Source: Fen-1058 sp964398185 | GTDB taxonomy: Bacteria; Chloroflexota; Anaerolineae; Fen-1058 | Direction of reading: 5' to 3' | DNA: 64,000 bases | Assembly: GCA_964398185.1 (NCBI GenBank) | Contig: CAYNML010000016.1 | Location: forward strand, 20,275-84,274 | In this document: one piece after another, positions 55,201-61,609 of the stretch | Position numbering within the stretch: the stretch's first letter is position 1 | Layout of the letters: the number at the start of each line of letters is the position of its first letter | Notes under the pieces: generated by a model | The model's database searches: none | What the model saw: the letters and a program-made list of their open reading frames with translations, nothing else | Told to the model about the DNA's origin: nothing | Position numbers and translations under genes: made by a program

Positions 55201-55864
55201 TCTCCGGCGCTTCTGATAGCGACGTGAACGCGATCAGACCGCCGCAGACCAGGCCGGCGATGATGGCCGCGCGCGTCGTGTCGTCGCGATCGGCGAACCA
55301 GGCGCGGCGGCCCCGGCGCAGCCCGATCGCTTCCAGCAGCGTCAACGGCTCCTCCCGCTGATCGCGCCGCAGCAGTCCGGTCAGGCCGCCGATCAGCCAG
55401 CCGCCCAGCACGCCAATCAGCAGCACCACCGGCAGATCGCGCGTGTAGATGTTGACCATGACAGCCTGCGTAAATTCATCCAGCACAATCTGCGGCGGCT
55501 GCGCATAGTTCGCAGCCGGGTAATTGAAGGTGAGAATGGTGGCCTGCCAGGCGCGTGTCGGCGCCACGACGACCAGAAAGACGGTCATCGCCGCGACCAA
55601 CCCGCTCAGCGCGCCAGCCTTGGCGCCCTGCGACCAGGAAGTAAGACCGGCGCGCACGACGGGCAGAATGCCCATACCCAGAAACGCCAGCAGCACCACC
55701 AGGCCGGAGATCAGCATCCCCGGCATAATGACGGTTGGCCGAGTATCGGCGTCAAACCAGCGGGGCCCGATGTTGAAGACAAACCGGACAAAGACCGGAT
55801 ACAACAGCCCCAGGCTCAACAACAGCCCGGAGATCATGCCGGAGACGATGGCTTTGCGGGTCAC
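52256..55864 (-). CDS. Polytopic membrane STAND/AAA-type ATPase
   Basis: A protein of 1202 residues. The first 420 residues contain about nine to ten hydrophobic helices, for example GLLLSLGLLYPVFVRFVFNI and ALAIIFL-type segments. A helical region follows (420-780), then a P-loop ATPase: GQRRTGKTS near 838, a polar loop, and Walker B LLLMFDEFEEL near 962. A HPYFTQVVCHELV motif and a winged helix (VLDRLEMGDILTRSGPRSN) end the protein. The ATPase part closely resembles the ATPase of the neighbouring kinase gene. Likely role: membrane-anchored sensor that triggers the kinase partner. Residues about 943-958 come from a palindromic repeat. Confidence 0.82.
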   Translation of the reverse strand: MTRKAIVSGMISGLLLSLGLLYPVFVRFVFNIGPRWFDADTRPTVIMPGMLISGLVVLLAFLGMGILPVVRAGLTSWSQGAKAGALSGLVAAMTVFLVVVAPTRAWQATILTFNYPAANYAQPPQIVLDEFTQAVMVNIYTRDLPVVLLIGVLGGWLIGGLTGLLRRDQREEPLTLLEAIGLRRGRRAWFADRDDTTRAAIIAGLVCGGLIAFTSLSEAPEMQFGVDGSASGAGVSILAETPTASLPGMSAETSRPIINFLTNLANALTPAAIIAFFVFGALAIIFLKDPPRWFVSRWSAATFAGAVVGALIYLPLLRHLYVGIGLWPYEAQASLSPEVAGNPMLASPQAQVLAFYLVPLFTGLGIVLGLMLTGAVQGVIYGLLLPLIFRRPIDRALTIRSRLRENPAQLLPQLYNTYNRHSDAIAILPHLAFAVNQPQKPQARAQARVIAAHHLLSANPERAPEAVAVIGDTLDEQLDWRWCREVDALYHVLRQGWPARTITQLSAIEPIPEAQTSSLPVMLSRIGTLLTQVLTELRKVERVDDLNSKTIFLNNTLEAIRTARRHAQSMGQGWISLHPSGDAGEPFRQIWEGDPKILEVKQRFESIKEPEDFKNAMRAVAQVQWGRNFRETFRLADELRRDVKDRHTWVHTAYPEARAIDRMLDQWEGVVLNAIKDLQGRAALISELKTKQLNYMAALPVTLTIRNDGLNIAENVRVIVTDGEGYRVTAGAEQTIDILTAKTARDLEVTIAPQTRDRVRLNWRMQYYDAVDKDRTVEFADVIEFIGAEQERPFTRIFPIPYVTGMPLKTDHLFVGRQDVFDYIQEHLFGAYQNNVIVLHGQRRTGKTSILYRLKKVMSDTHIAVLVDMQGKAARGTVDFFYSLADDIVYTLEDQGLEVELPPRSDFADSPEFFFRSRFLRSVYEVLPPVTLAARALEDAGRSPRPADDSNRGDAVGEQSAAKKHLLLMFDEFEELQKRVEDGKLDAEVFPFLRNLMQHEEPLDFVFAGTHKLEELGAEYWSILFNIASYKKITFLSHDDAQRLITDPVKPHLEYDPLAIERIIGVTGGHPYFTQVVCHELVSYHNETQRSYLTANDVTEVLDRIVERGEAHFKFIWAESAANERAVLLALSEVLETAETASADDVRARLDKCADCPTDIPVPQVLDRLEMGDILTRSGPRSNLYRFKIDLIRRWIYATRPV
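52991..53036. repeat. In-frame GC-rich palindromic repeat, copy B
   Basis: CTCCCCAACCGCG...CGCGGTTGG followed by GGCCGGGGAG. It shares CAACCGCGTCCCCGCGGTTG with 31124-31193 and 57854-57907. It runs in frame just before the Walker B strand of the STAND ATPase. Confidence 0.88.
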
Positions 55865-57816
55865 CGTTCAAACTCCAACGTCGCTTCGTCGGCGGCGCCC
55901 GGCGTCAGCACCTGCCCCAGCGCGCGCGCAAATTCTCCGGCGCTGTTCCAGCGGTCGCGCCCGCGCTTGGCCAGCGCGCGGAACAGCACGGCATCCAGCG
56001 CCGCCGGGACGCTGGGATCGATCGTGCGGGGTGACGGCGGATCGGTGTTGATGTGCTTCAATAAGACGGCGGCGGGCGTATCGGCGCGGAACGGCAGTTG
56101 ATTCGTCAGCATCTCGAACGTGACGATGCCCAGCGCATACACATCGGTCTGCGGCGTGATCACGTCGCCCGCAGCCTGCTCGGGTGACATGTAATCGGGC
56201 GTGCCCATGCTCAAGCCGGTCTCGGTGAACTGCACGCCTTCCAGAATCTTGGCAATGCCGAAGTCGGTGAGGATCGCTTCGGAATTGTCGGCCGCGCCTT
56301 CGCGCAGCAGGATATTCGCAGGCTTCACATCGCGGTGCACCAACCCGTTGGCATGCGCGTGATCCAGCGCCGAAGCCAGTTCCGTCGTCAACGCCAATAC
56401 TTCCGGCACGCTTAGCCGTTCGCCTTTGAGGCGCAGGGCCGTCAAGCGTTCCTTCAGGGTCTGCCCCTGAATGAATTCCATCACCATGTACGTCACGCCA
56501 TCGTGAATGCCAAAGTCATGCACCTGCACAATGTGATGATGCCGCAAGCGCGCCACCGCGGCCGCTTCGCGCTGAAAGCGTTCCGCAAAGGCCGAATCGT
56601 TGACCAGGTGCGAGAGCAGCACTTTGATCGCCACGTAGCGATCGAGCATGGGATGATAGCCCTTGTACACCTCGGCCATGCCCCCCCGCCCGATCGGTTC
56701 CAGCACGCGATACGAGCCCAGCGTCTTGCCGGTCAGATCGCGCAGCGTGGTCGACTGCTCGCCGCCGGAGATCGATCGCACCTTGCGCCGCTCGCGTTCG
56801 AGAAAAGCGGCAAAGGCATCGCCAAACGGCATGGGGTGATCATCCACTTCGCGTACCAGGCTCTTGGCGCGCAATGTTTTCAAGATCGGCTCAGCGGTGC
56901 GCGGCAAAGCCAGCAGACCCGCTTGTTCCGCCGAATCGAGCGAGGCCCAGATGTAACGGTAGTGGTCTTCTGCTTCCGCCGTGAAGCGCTTGCGAATCGT
57001 CTCGTACACCTCGGCCGAACGGAGTTGGCCGCTGCCCGGCGCTTCGAAGAGATGCGCGCCGATCACCTGCGTGAAAAAGGGATGCGGCCCGGACAGATCG
57101 AGCGCCCAGTCCACTTCCTCCGCGCAGAACGCCGCGCCCGCGCGGCCCGACAACTCCCGCAGGACTTCCCGCGCCTCGTCGAGCGTCATCAGGCCGATCG
57201 GCATTTCTGAGAAGATATTGAAGAACGGCGAAGACAGCGTGCTGGAATTTTCGTAAGTCAGATCGTACAGGCTGCGCTTGCTGGCCGTAAGGATCACCAG
57301 GCCCAGTTCGCCGGCCAGGCTGCGCAGTTCGCCGTAGAAATCGGGATCGAACTGCGCGTTGCGCGCCAGCGATTCAAACTCGTCCAGCATCAGCACCACT
57401 TCCAGGCCGGTGTCGCGCAGGCGGCGCAGCGCGCGGCGCGCCGTCATGAAGCGCACGTCGCCGCTGTCGATCTGCTTGCGCAGCGTTTGCGCCATATCGC
57501 CCGGCGGGAGTTGTGACGCGATCGTGTCCAGGAGTTCCATCCAAAAATCGTCGCGCCGCGCCGAAGCCATGCTTTCCAGATCGAAATACACGAAGAGATA
57601 CTGCGCGGGTTCCAGTCCGAACGAGTGCAGCGTGGGCGCGTGGCTCAAGCGGGTGAGCAGCGAACTCTTGCCCAGCTTGCGCTCGCCGACGATGGAGACA
57701 CATTGCCGTGTGGCAATGGCGCTGTACAGCCGTTCCAGTTCGCGCTGGCGGCCAAAGAAGTACGCCGGGTCGGTAATGCGATGACGATTAAAGAAGGGAG
57801 TGCGCAATTGAGCCAT
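55861..57816 (-). CDS. ATPase-Ser/Thr kinase fusion protein
   Basis: A protein of 651 residues. The N-terminal ATPase has Walker A GERKLGKSSLL near 43, Walker B VVLMLDEFESL near 146 and HPFFTQVIGAHLF near 255, showing that it is a paralog of the STAND ATPase downstream. The kinase domain covers about 372-640: glycine loop IGRGGMAEVYKGY, VAIKVL lysine, HRDVKPANILL with the catalytic Asp near 493, ILTDFGIAK and GTPDYMSPEQ. No membrane helix is visible. Its stop overlaps the STAND gene start by four bases (ATGA), so the two are produced together. The architecture suggests an ATPase-controlled kinase that signals together with the membrane ATPase. Confidence 0.85.
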   Translation of the reverse strand: MAQLRTPFFNRHRITDPAYFFGRQRELERLYSAIATRQCVSIVGERKLGKSSLLTRLSHAPTLHSFGLEPAQYLFVYFDLESMASARRDDFWMELLDTIASQLPPGDMAQTLRKQIDSGDVRFMTARRALRRLRDTGLEVVLMLDEFESLARNAQFDPDFYGELRSLAGELGLVILTASKRSLYDLTYENSSTLSSPFFNIFSEMPIGLMTLDEAREVLRELSGRAGAAFCAEEVDWALDLSGPHPFFTQVIGAHLFEAPGSGQLRSAEVYETIRKRFTAEAEDHYRYIWASLDSAEQAGLLALPRTAEPILKTLRAKSLVREVDDHPMPFGDAFAAFLERERRKVRSISGGEQSTTLRDLTGKTLGSYRVLEPIGRGGMAEVYKGYHPMLDRYVAIKVLLSHLVNDSAFAERFQREAAAVARLRHHHIVQVHDFGIHDGVTYMVMEFIQGQTLKERLTALRLKGERLSVPEVLALTTELASALDHAHANGLVHRDVKPANILLREGAADNSEAILTDFGIAKILEGVQFTETGLSMGTPDYMSPEQAAGDVITPQTDVYALGIVTFEMLTNQLPFRADTPAAVLLKHINTDPPSPRTIDPSVPAALDAVLFRALAKRGRDRWNSAGEFARALGQVLTPGAADEATLEFER

Positions 57817-57853
57817 AGCCCGTTTCCATCAAGCAGACACTGACTTCGTCGTG

Positions 57854-57907
57854 CTCCCCCAACCGCGTCTCCGCGGTTGGGCCGCCCGCGAGGACGCGGG
57901 GTGTGAG
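57854..57907. repeat. GC-rich palindromic repeat, copy C
   Basis: CAACCGCGTCTCCGCGGTTG followed by CCCGCGAGGACGCGGG, in the leader of the ATPase-kinase gene. Close relative of the copies at 31124 and 52991. Confidence 0.85.
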
Positions 57908-57971
57908 CAGCGCCAAGAAAACTCGGAAATCTGCCCCGCCACAGGCTTCCGGTTGTTGCACATTGGGCGGT

Positions 57972-57999
57972 AGTTTATCACAGCCCCCAGTGGTGTCAA
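57972..57999 (-). promoter_or_regulatory. Promoter of the ATPase-kinase/STAND operon
   Basis: On the minus strand TTGACA (57999-57994), 16-bp spacer, TAAACT (57977-57972). The start codon at 57816 is about 150 bp downstream and the repeat copy C lies between them. Confidence 0.65.
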
Positions 58000-58153
58000 A
58001 CAGATTTCCAATTTGACGTTTGCCCTACGTTTGCAGGGCTGTTGTGCAACGATCGCATCCGTACCGGAGACGATGGGTTATAATTGCGGAACCATTCACC
58101 CTGACTGGCCGTTTGAGAGGGTAGATCGATCATCACCGTTGTGGAGGATAGCC

Positions 58154-59176
58154 GTGAAAGTGGTCAAGTTTTCAGCTGCAATGCTCATCGGGGTGTTCAT
58201 GCTGCTGGCCGCCGCCAGCCAGGTGGCGGTGGCCCACTCCAACGCCGCCCCCGCGCCGCAAAGCGGGTCGGTCCCTAGGCCCAGCTCGACGTTGACGTAT
58301 GCCTGGGTGGTGACCAACAACGTGCAGGTGTACGCCAAGCCTGGCGATGCGACGCCCGTGCGCGATCTGGGCGCGGGCTTCCTGTACGTCAGCCTGCCCG
58401 ATGCCAAGCCCATCGTCGTGGGTGATCAGAAGTGGTATCAGATCAACAAGGGCGAGTACGTCAAAGCCACCGACATCGTCATCGTGCGGCCGTCGGCCTT
58501 TCAGGGCCTGACGTTTCCGGCCACGCCCGACAAGCCCTTCGGCTGGATGGTGTACGGGGTGAAGCCATCGGCCCGGGCCGGTGAAGCAGCGGCCGCCGAC
58601 GCCAAGATCATCAATCGGTACGCGCCGATTACGGTGTATGAAGAAACCACGATCGGCGATCTGATCTGGTATCGCATCGGCGACAACCAGTGGGTCGATC
58701 AAAAGAAAGTGGCGCTGGTCTTCCCCACGGCCCGACCGGAAGGTGTCGGCCCGACCGATAAGTGGATCGACATCCACAAGTTCGAGCAGACGCTGGCCGC
58801 CTACGAAGGCGATCGGCTGGTGTATGCGACGCTGGTTTCATCCGGTCTGCCGCAGTGGGACACCGACTCCGGTCTGTTCCGCGTCTTCATGAAAGTGCGC
58901 CAGGCCAAGATGAGCGGCCGCGAGGGCAAGCCCGATTACTATTTCCTGGAAGACGTGCAGTACGCCATGTACTTCAATCGTGACATGGCGCTGCACGGCG
59001 CGTACTGGCATGACAAGTTCGGCTTCAAGCACTCGCACGGCTGCGTGAATCTGCCACCCGCCGATGCGCAGTGGCTGTGGAAGTGGACCACGCCCGATAC
59101 CACCGACAAGGCGTTCGTCATGGTGCCCGATCGAGCCAACAACACCGAAGGGACGTGGGTGTGGGTACACGATTAG
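58154..59176 (+). CDS. Exported L,D-transpeptidase (YkuD family)
   Basis: A protein of 340 residues that starts at GTG 58154 behind GTGGAGGA. A hydrophobic export segment (KFSAAMLIGVFMLLAAASQVAVAHS) is followed by two SH3-like domains (about 45-190) with VQVYAKPGDATPVRDLGAG and RYAPITVYEETTIGDLIWY. The catalytic YkuD domain starts at DIHKFEQTLAAYEGDRLVY and ends with ALHGAYWHDKFG and SHGCVNLPPADAQWLW near 294-300, where the Cys is catalytic. The enzyme would cross-link peptidoglycan or attach proteins in the periplasm. A longer frame to 58013 lacks a ribosome-binding site and signal. A TATAAT at 58079-58084 may be its -10. Confidence 0.9.
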   Translation: MKVVKFSAAMLIGVFMLLAAASQVAVAHSNAAPAPQSGSVPRPSSTLTYAWVVTNNVQVYAKPGDATPVRDLGAGFLYVSLPDAKPIVVGDQKWYQINKGEYVKATDIVIVRPSAFQGLTFPATPDKPFGWMVYGVKPSARAGEAAAADAKIINRYAPITVYEETTIGDLIWYRIGDNQWVDQKKVALVFPTARPEGVGPTDKWIDIHKFEQTLAAYEGDRLVYATLVSSGLPQWDTDSGLFRVFMKVRQAKMSGREGKPDYYFLEDVQYAMYFNRDMALHGAYWHDKFGFKHSHGCVNLPPADAQWLWKWTTPDTTDKAFVMVPDRANNTEGTWVWVHD

Positions 59177-59211
59177 TGCGATAGTTGGGTAGTGCGCTGG
59201 TGTGATAGTTG

Positions 59212-59239
59212 AACGGCGGGCGCGAGCTCGCCGTTTTTG
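59212..59239 (+). terminator. Terminator of the L,D-transpeptidase gene
   Basis: AACGGCG (59212-59218) pairs with CGCCGTT (59229-59235), then TTTTTGTTT. It lies 35 bp after the stop. Confidence 0.8.
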
Positions 59240-59268
59240 TTTCGCGGAGAGTCGTGCAACTTCGTGGA

Positions 59269-59691
59269 TCAGATCAAGCCGCGCTTGCGGGCAAAGTGAA
59301 TGGCCTCCACGCGGCCATCCGCGCCGAGCTTGGCCAGCACGTTGCCCACGTGAAACGTCGCCGTCCGTTCGGTAATGCCGAGCCGGGCGGCGATCTCTTT
59401 ATTGCGCAGACCTTCTGCCATCAACTTCAGCACTTCTTCTTCGCGCAGCGTCAGCGGCGGCATCGGCAGCAGATCGGCGTGGGGGGCGGAGCGATGCGGC
59501 GCATCGACTTCGCCTGCGCCGATTGCATTGTCCGCGCGCGACGCGAAGATCGCCGCCTCGATCAGCCGCTGGGCCACCGCCAATTCACGGGCGGCGTCAG
59601 GTCGATCAGCAAGCAGCTGCCCCGCGTGCTTGATGCGATCGAGCGCGCGCTGCAAGACTTCGTCGACGGCTTCGTGCGTGATGTCGTCCAT
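59269..59691 (-). CDS. LuxR-type HTH regulator without receiver domain
   Basis: A protein of 140 residues. The first 75 residues form a helical region without a receiver or PAS signature (QRALDRIKHAGQLLADRPDA and ELAVAQRLIEAAIFASRAD). A Pro/His linker leads to a standard GerE/LuxR DNA-binding domain: LTLREEEVLKLMAEGLRNKE, IAARLGITERTATFHVGNVL and AKLGADGRVEAIHFARK. It lacks a sensory domain of known type, so its signal is unknown. It is convergent with the L,D-transpeptidase gene. The next minus-strand gene ends 79 bp upstream. Confidence 0.85.
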   Translation of the reverse strand: MDDITHEAVDEVLQRALDRIKHAGQLLADRPDAARELAVAQRLIEAAIFASRADNAIGAGEVDAPHRSAPHADLLPMPPLTLREEEVLKLMAEGLRNKEIAARLGITERTATFHVGNVLAKLGADGRVEAIHFARKRGLI

Positions 59692-59702
59692 GTTTCCTTT
59701 TT

Positions 59703-59763
59703 AGAAACCGGGTTTCTCCATTCAACATGGAATCACAAACCAAAACGGAGAAACCCGGTTTCT
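59703..59763. repeat. AGAAACCGGGTTTCT inverted repeat, copy 2
   Basis: AGAAACCGGGTTTCTCC (59703-59719) faces GGAGAAACCCGGTTTCT (59747-59763). It matches 42497-42559 in arms and spacing. Confidence 0.88.
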
Positions 59764-59769
59764 GCTTCA

Positions 59770-60417
59770 TCATCTCACAATCTTGAAGTTGAACATCGGC
59801 GTCTGCAGCTTGCCCATTAGACTCACCCACAACGGCAGCACCATCTCCGTGCCGCGCGCGGTGGTGATGTCGCCCAGATCGATCACGCTCTGCCAGCCGA
59901 ACCACTCTTTCAGGATCTGCGTGACCGAGGCCTTGGCCTCAGCGTCGTTGCCGCTGACAAAGACAAGGTGCTCCTCTTTCAACAAGCCGGGGTTGACCAT
60001 GAGAGCAGCGGTCATCGTGTTCAACGACTTCACAACCTTCACTTCCGGGAAAGCGCGCTGAATCTGCTCGCCCAGCGAATCGGTGTTGCACACCAGCAGC
60101 GACGGCGGCAGGCCGCGCGAGAAATCGAGCGGATTGGCAATGTCGATCAGGATTTTGCCCTTCAGGTTCTCTGCACCCGCCATGCCCAACGCTTCCAGCG
60201 AAGCTTTGCCCGACGTGCAGTTGAAGAGCATCTCGCCAAACGCGGCGGCTTCGGCAAACGTGCCCTGCGAGGCTCTGCCGCCGTTTTGCTTGACCCACGC
60301 CGCGGCCTTCTCGTTGTGGGCCGTGCGCGATCCCATCTTCACATCATGGCCCAGCTGCACCAGTTTAGTGCCGATCGCTTCGCCCACCATGCCGGTTCCC
60401 AATACGCCGATCTTCAT
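59770..60417 (-). CDS. NADPH-dependent F420 reductase-like oxidoreductase
   Basis: A protein of 215 residues. The N terminus is a Rossmann fold: MKIGVLGTGMVGEAIGTKLV with GxGxxG, then HDVKMGSRTAHNE. Later segments LLFNCTSGKASLEALG, GKILIDIANPLDF and VKVVKSLNTMTAALMVNPGL match the coenzyme F420-dependent NADP oxidoreductase family, in which Npd/FNO-type enzymes move hydride between NADP and F420. Some members act on other cofactors, so the substrate is uncertain. The best start is 60417, where the conserved strand begins. The upstream region contains paired hairpin repeats. Confidence 0.8.
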   Translation of the reverse strand: MKIGVLGTGMVGEAIGTKLVQLGHDVKMGSRTAHNEKAAAWVKQNGGRASQGTFAEAAAFGEMLFNCTSGKASLEALGMAGAENLKGKILIDIANPLDFSRGLPPSLLVCNTDSLGEQIQRAFPEVKVVKSLNTMTAALMVNPGLLKEEHLVFVSGNDAEAKASVTQILKEWFGWQSVIDLGDITTARGTEMVLPLWVSLMGKLQTPMFNFKIVR

Positions 60418-60469
60418 GTCGTCTCCTCCAGACAAATGGAATTTGATGCTTCACTTGCGTAGCCCGTAG

Positions 60470-60516
60470 GCAACGCATCCCTATGCGTTGCTGCCGGAAA
60501 CGGCATGGGGATGCCG
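60470..60516. repeat. Tandem hairpin repeat
   Basis: GCAACGCAT (60470-60478) with ATGCGTTGC (60483-60491), then CGGCAT (60501-60506) with ATGCCG (60511-60516). Two short stems in tandem upstream of the oxidoreductase gene. Confidence 0.75.
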
Positions 60517-60612
60517 CTTCTGCGTGATACGATCTACAATGATGATACCAGACAAGCGCAAAAGGCAAGAAGCCTTCGCTCCCTGCCTTCTATTGCTTGC
60601 GTGCTGTCCGTT

Positions 60613-60885
60613 TTACAACGGCGTCGTTTCCGTCTTGATGGGCTTGGCCGGTTCCGGCTCTTGCCCCTCGGCCAGTGGGCGCTTGAAGATGTGGAACGCC
60701 GCGCCCATCGGCTGATGCTGAATGCCCGCCAACTCCCAACCCTGCCCGCCCAGGCTGTTCAACACGCGGCGGCCAAAGGCCGTCATCCGCTCGCCGTCCT
60801 GAATCGTCGTCTCGTCGCCTTCCACCGAAACTCGCCCGCGAAAATCCACATACACGACCTTGTATTCAAAGCGTTGTGTTGCCAT
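60613..60885 (-). CDS. DUF4177-like small protein
   Basis: A protein of 90 residues. FEYKVVYVDFRGRV, VEGDETTIQDGERM, RVLNSLGGQGWELAGIQHQP and AAFHIFKRP follow the DUF4177 pattern (strand, LN.LG..GWEL, FKR). The C terminus is a short acidic Pro/Lys tail. Such proteins are small and soluble with unknown roles. It stands alone, preceded on the minus strand by the truncated htrA remnant. Confidence 0.75.
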   Translation of the reverse strand: MATQRFEYKVVYVDFRGRVSVEGDETTIQDGERMTAFGRRVLNSLGGQGWELAGIQHQPMGAAFHIFKRPLAEGQEPEPAKPIKTETTPL

Positions 60886-60975
60886 GTCCCTCTCCTTTGT
60901 TGACTCAGATTGCTGATTGCGCGCTCAGTGCTGATAGTGTATGCCAAAACGCCGCCGCTGACACCGTGCAATCGA

Positions 60976-61401
60976 TCAGGCGCGATGCCAGCTTTCCGAC
61001 AGGCACACCCCCTCTCCTGGAATCTCTTCCTGAGCGGAGCCTCGCGCAGTCGAAGGACGATTCCAAGAGAGGGGGATCACCGCCAGATCGGTGGCCGGAT
61101 CATCGCCGATCAGTTGCGCCTTGAATTCGCGGCCATCGGCCAGCGTCACGTCCAACTGCGTCGAGCGATGCACCACGTGGCTGTTGGTCAGGATGAAACC
61201 ATCGGGCGTGAAGATGAAACCCGATCCCGCGCCCCGCCGTTCACCCGGAAACCGCGATCGAGTCGGCCCTTGCCCGTTCGCTCCTGTGTTCACCTCGATA
61301 TTTACCACCGCCGGGCTTACCTGCTCGGCAGCCGTGATCACCGCTTGCGAGTAGGCATCGAGCAAATCAAGATCAGATTGAAGTTCGGCAACTGCTGACA
61401 T
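60976..61401 (-). pseudogene. Truncated HtrA/DegP-like serine protease
   Basis: The 141-residue frame starts as an HtrA protease: SPAVVNIEVNTG, GAGSGFIFTPDGFILTNSHVV with the catalytic His75 and DPATDLAVI with Asp105. The fragment then enters a palindromic repeat (61008-61075) and ends a few codons later. The serine motif GNSGGPL and any PDZ domain are missing, and no later match occurs downstream. A signal peptide is also absent (LQSDLDLLDAYSQAV), so it would be cytoplasmic. The gene appears cut by the repeat and is unlikely to be active. Confidence 0.75.
61008..61075. repeat. Palindromic repeat at the htrA break point
   Basis: CCCCCTCTCCTGGAATC (61008-61024) faces GATTCCAAGAGAGGGGG (61059-61075). 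It supplies the final codons of the truncated gene. Confidence 0.85.
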
Positions 61402-61489
61402 GGTTCTCCTCTCACGTTAAGCATACTCGTCCCAACACGGCTCCGCACTGTAGAATCGATCAGTCCGGTGCTGGATTTCCAACAGGGGA

Positions 61490-61518
61490 TTGACACAGCG
61501 CGTGGTCGGGTGTATATT
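61490..61518 (+). promoter_or_regulatory. Sigma70-type promoter of the radical SAM pair
   Basis: TTGACA at 61490-61495, 17-bp spacer, TATATT at 61513-61518. The -10 is followed without a gap by a palindrome. Confidence 0.8.
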
Positions 61519-61594
61519 AGTGTATGAATTACACTATATGCCTGGCGCGGCACTGCGCCTTTCTTTTTACCGTCACTTAGTGTAAATAATACAC
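61518..61594 (+). promoter_or_regulatory. Two operator-like palindromes with GTGTA-N5-TACAC spacing
   Basis: Site 1: TAGTGTA (61518-61524), TGAAT, TACACTA (61530-61536), covering the predicted start site. Site 2: GTGTA (61580-61584), AATAA, TACAC (61590-61594), just before the ribosome-binding site AGGAGG at 61599-61604. Equal spacing suggests one repressor, perhaps of the GntR/YtrA type. Confidence 0.65.
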
Positions 61595-61609
61595 GTACAG
61601 GAGGCTCCA

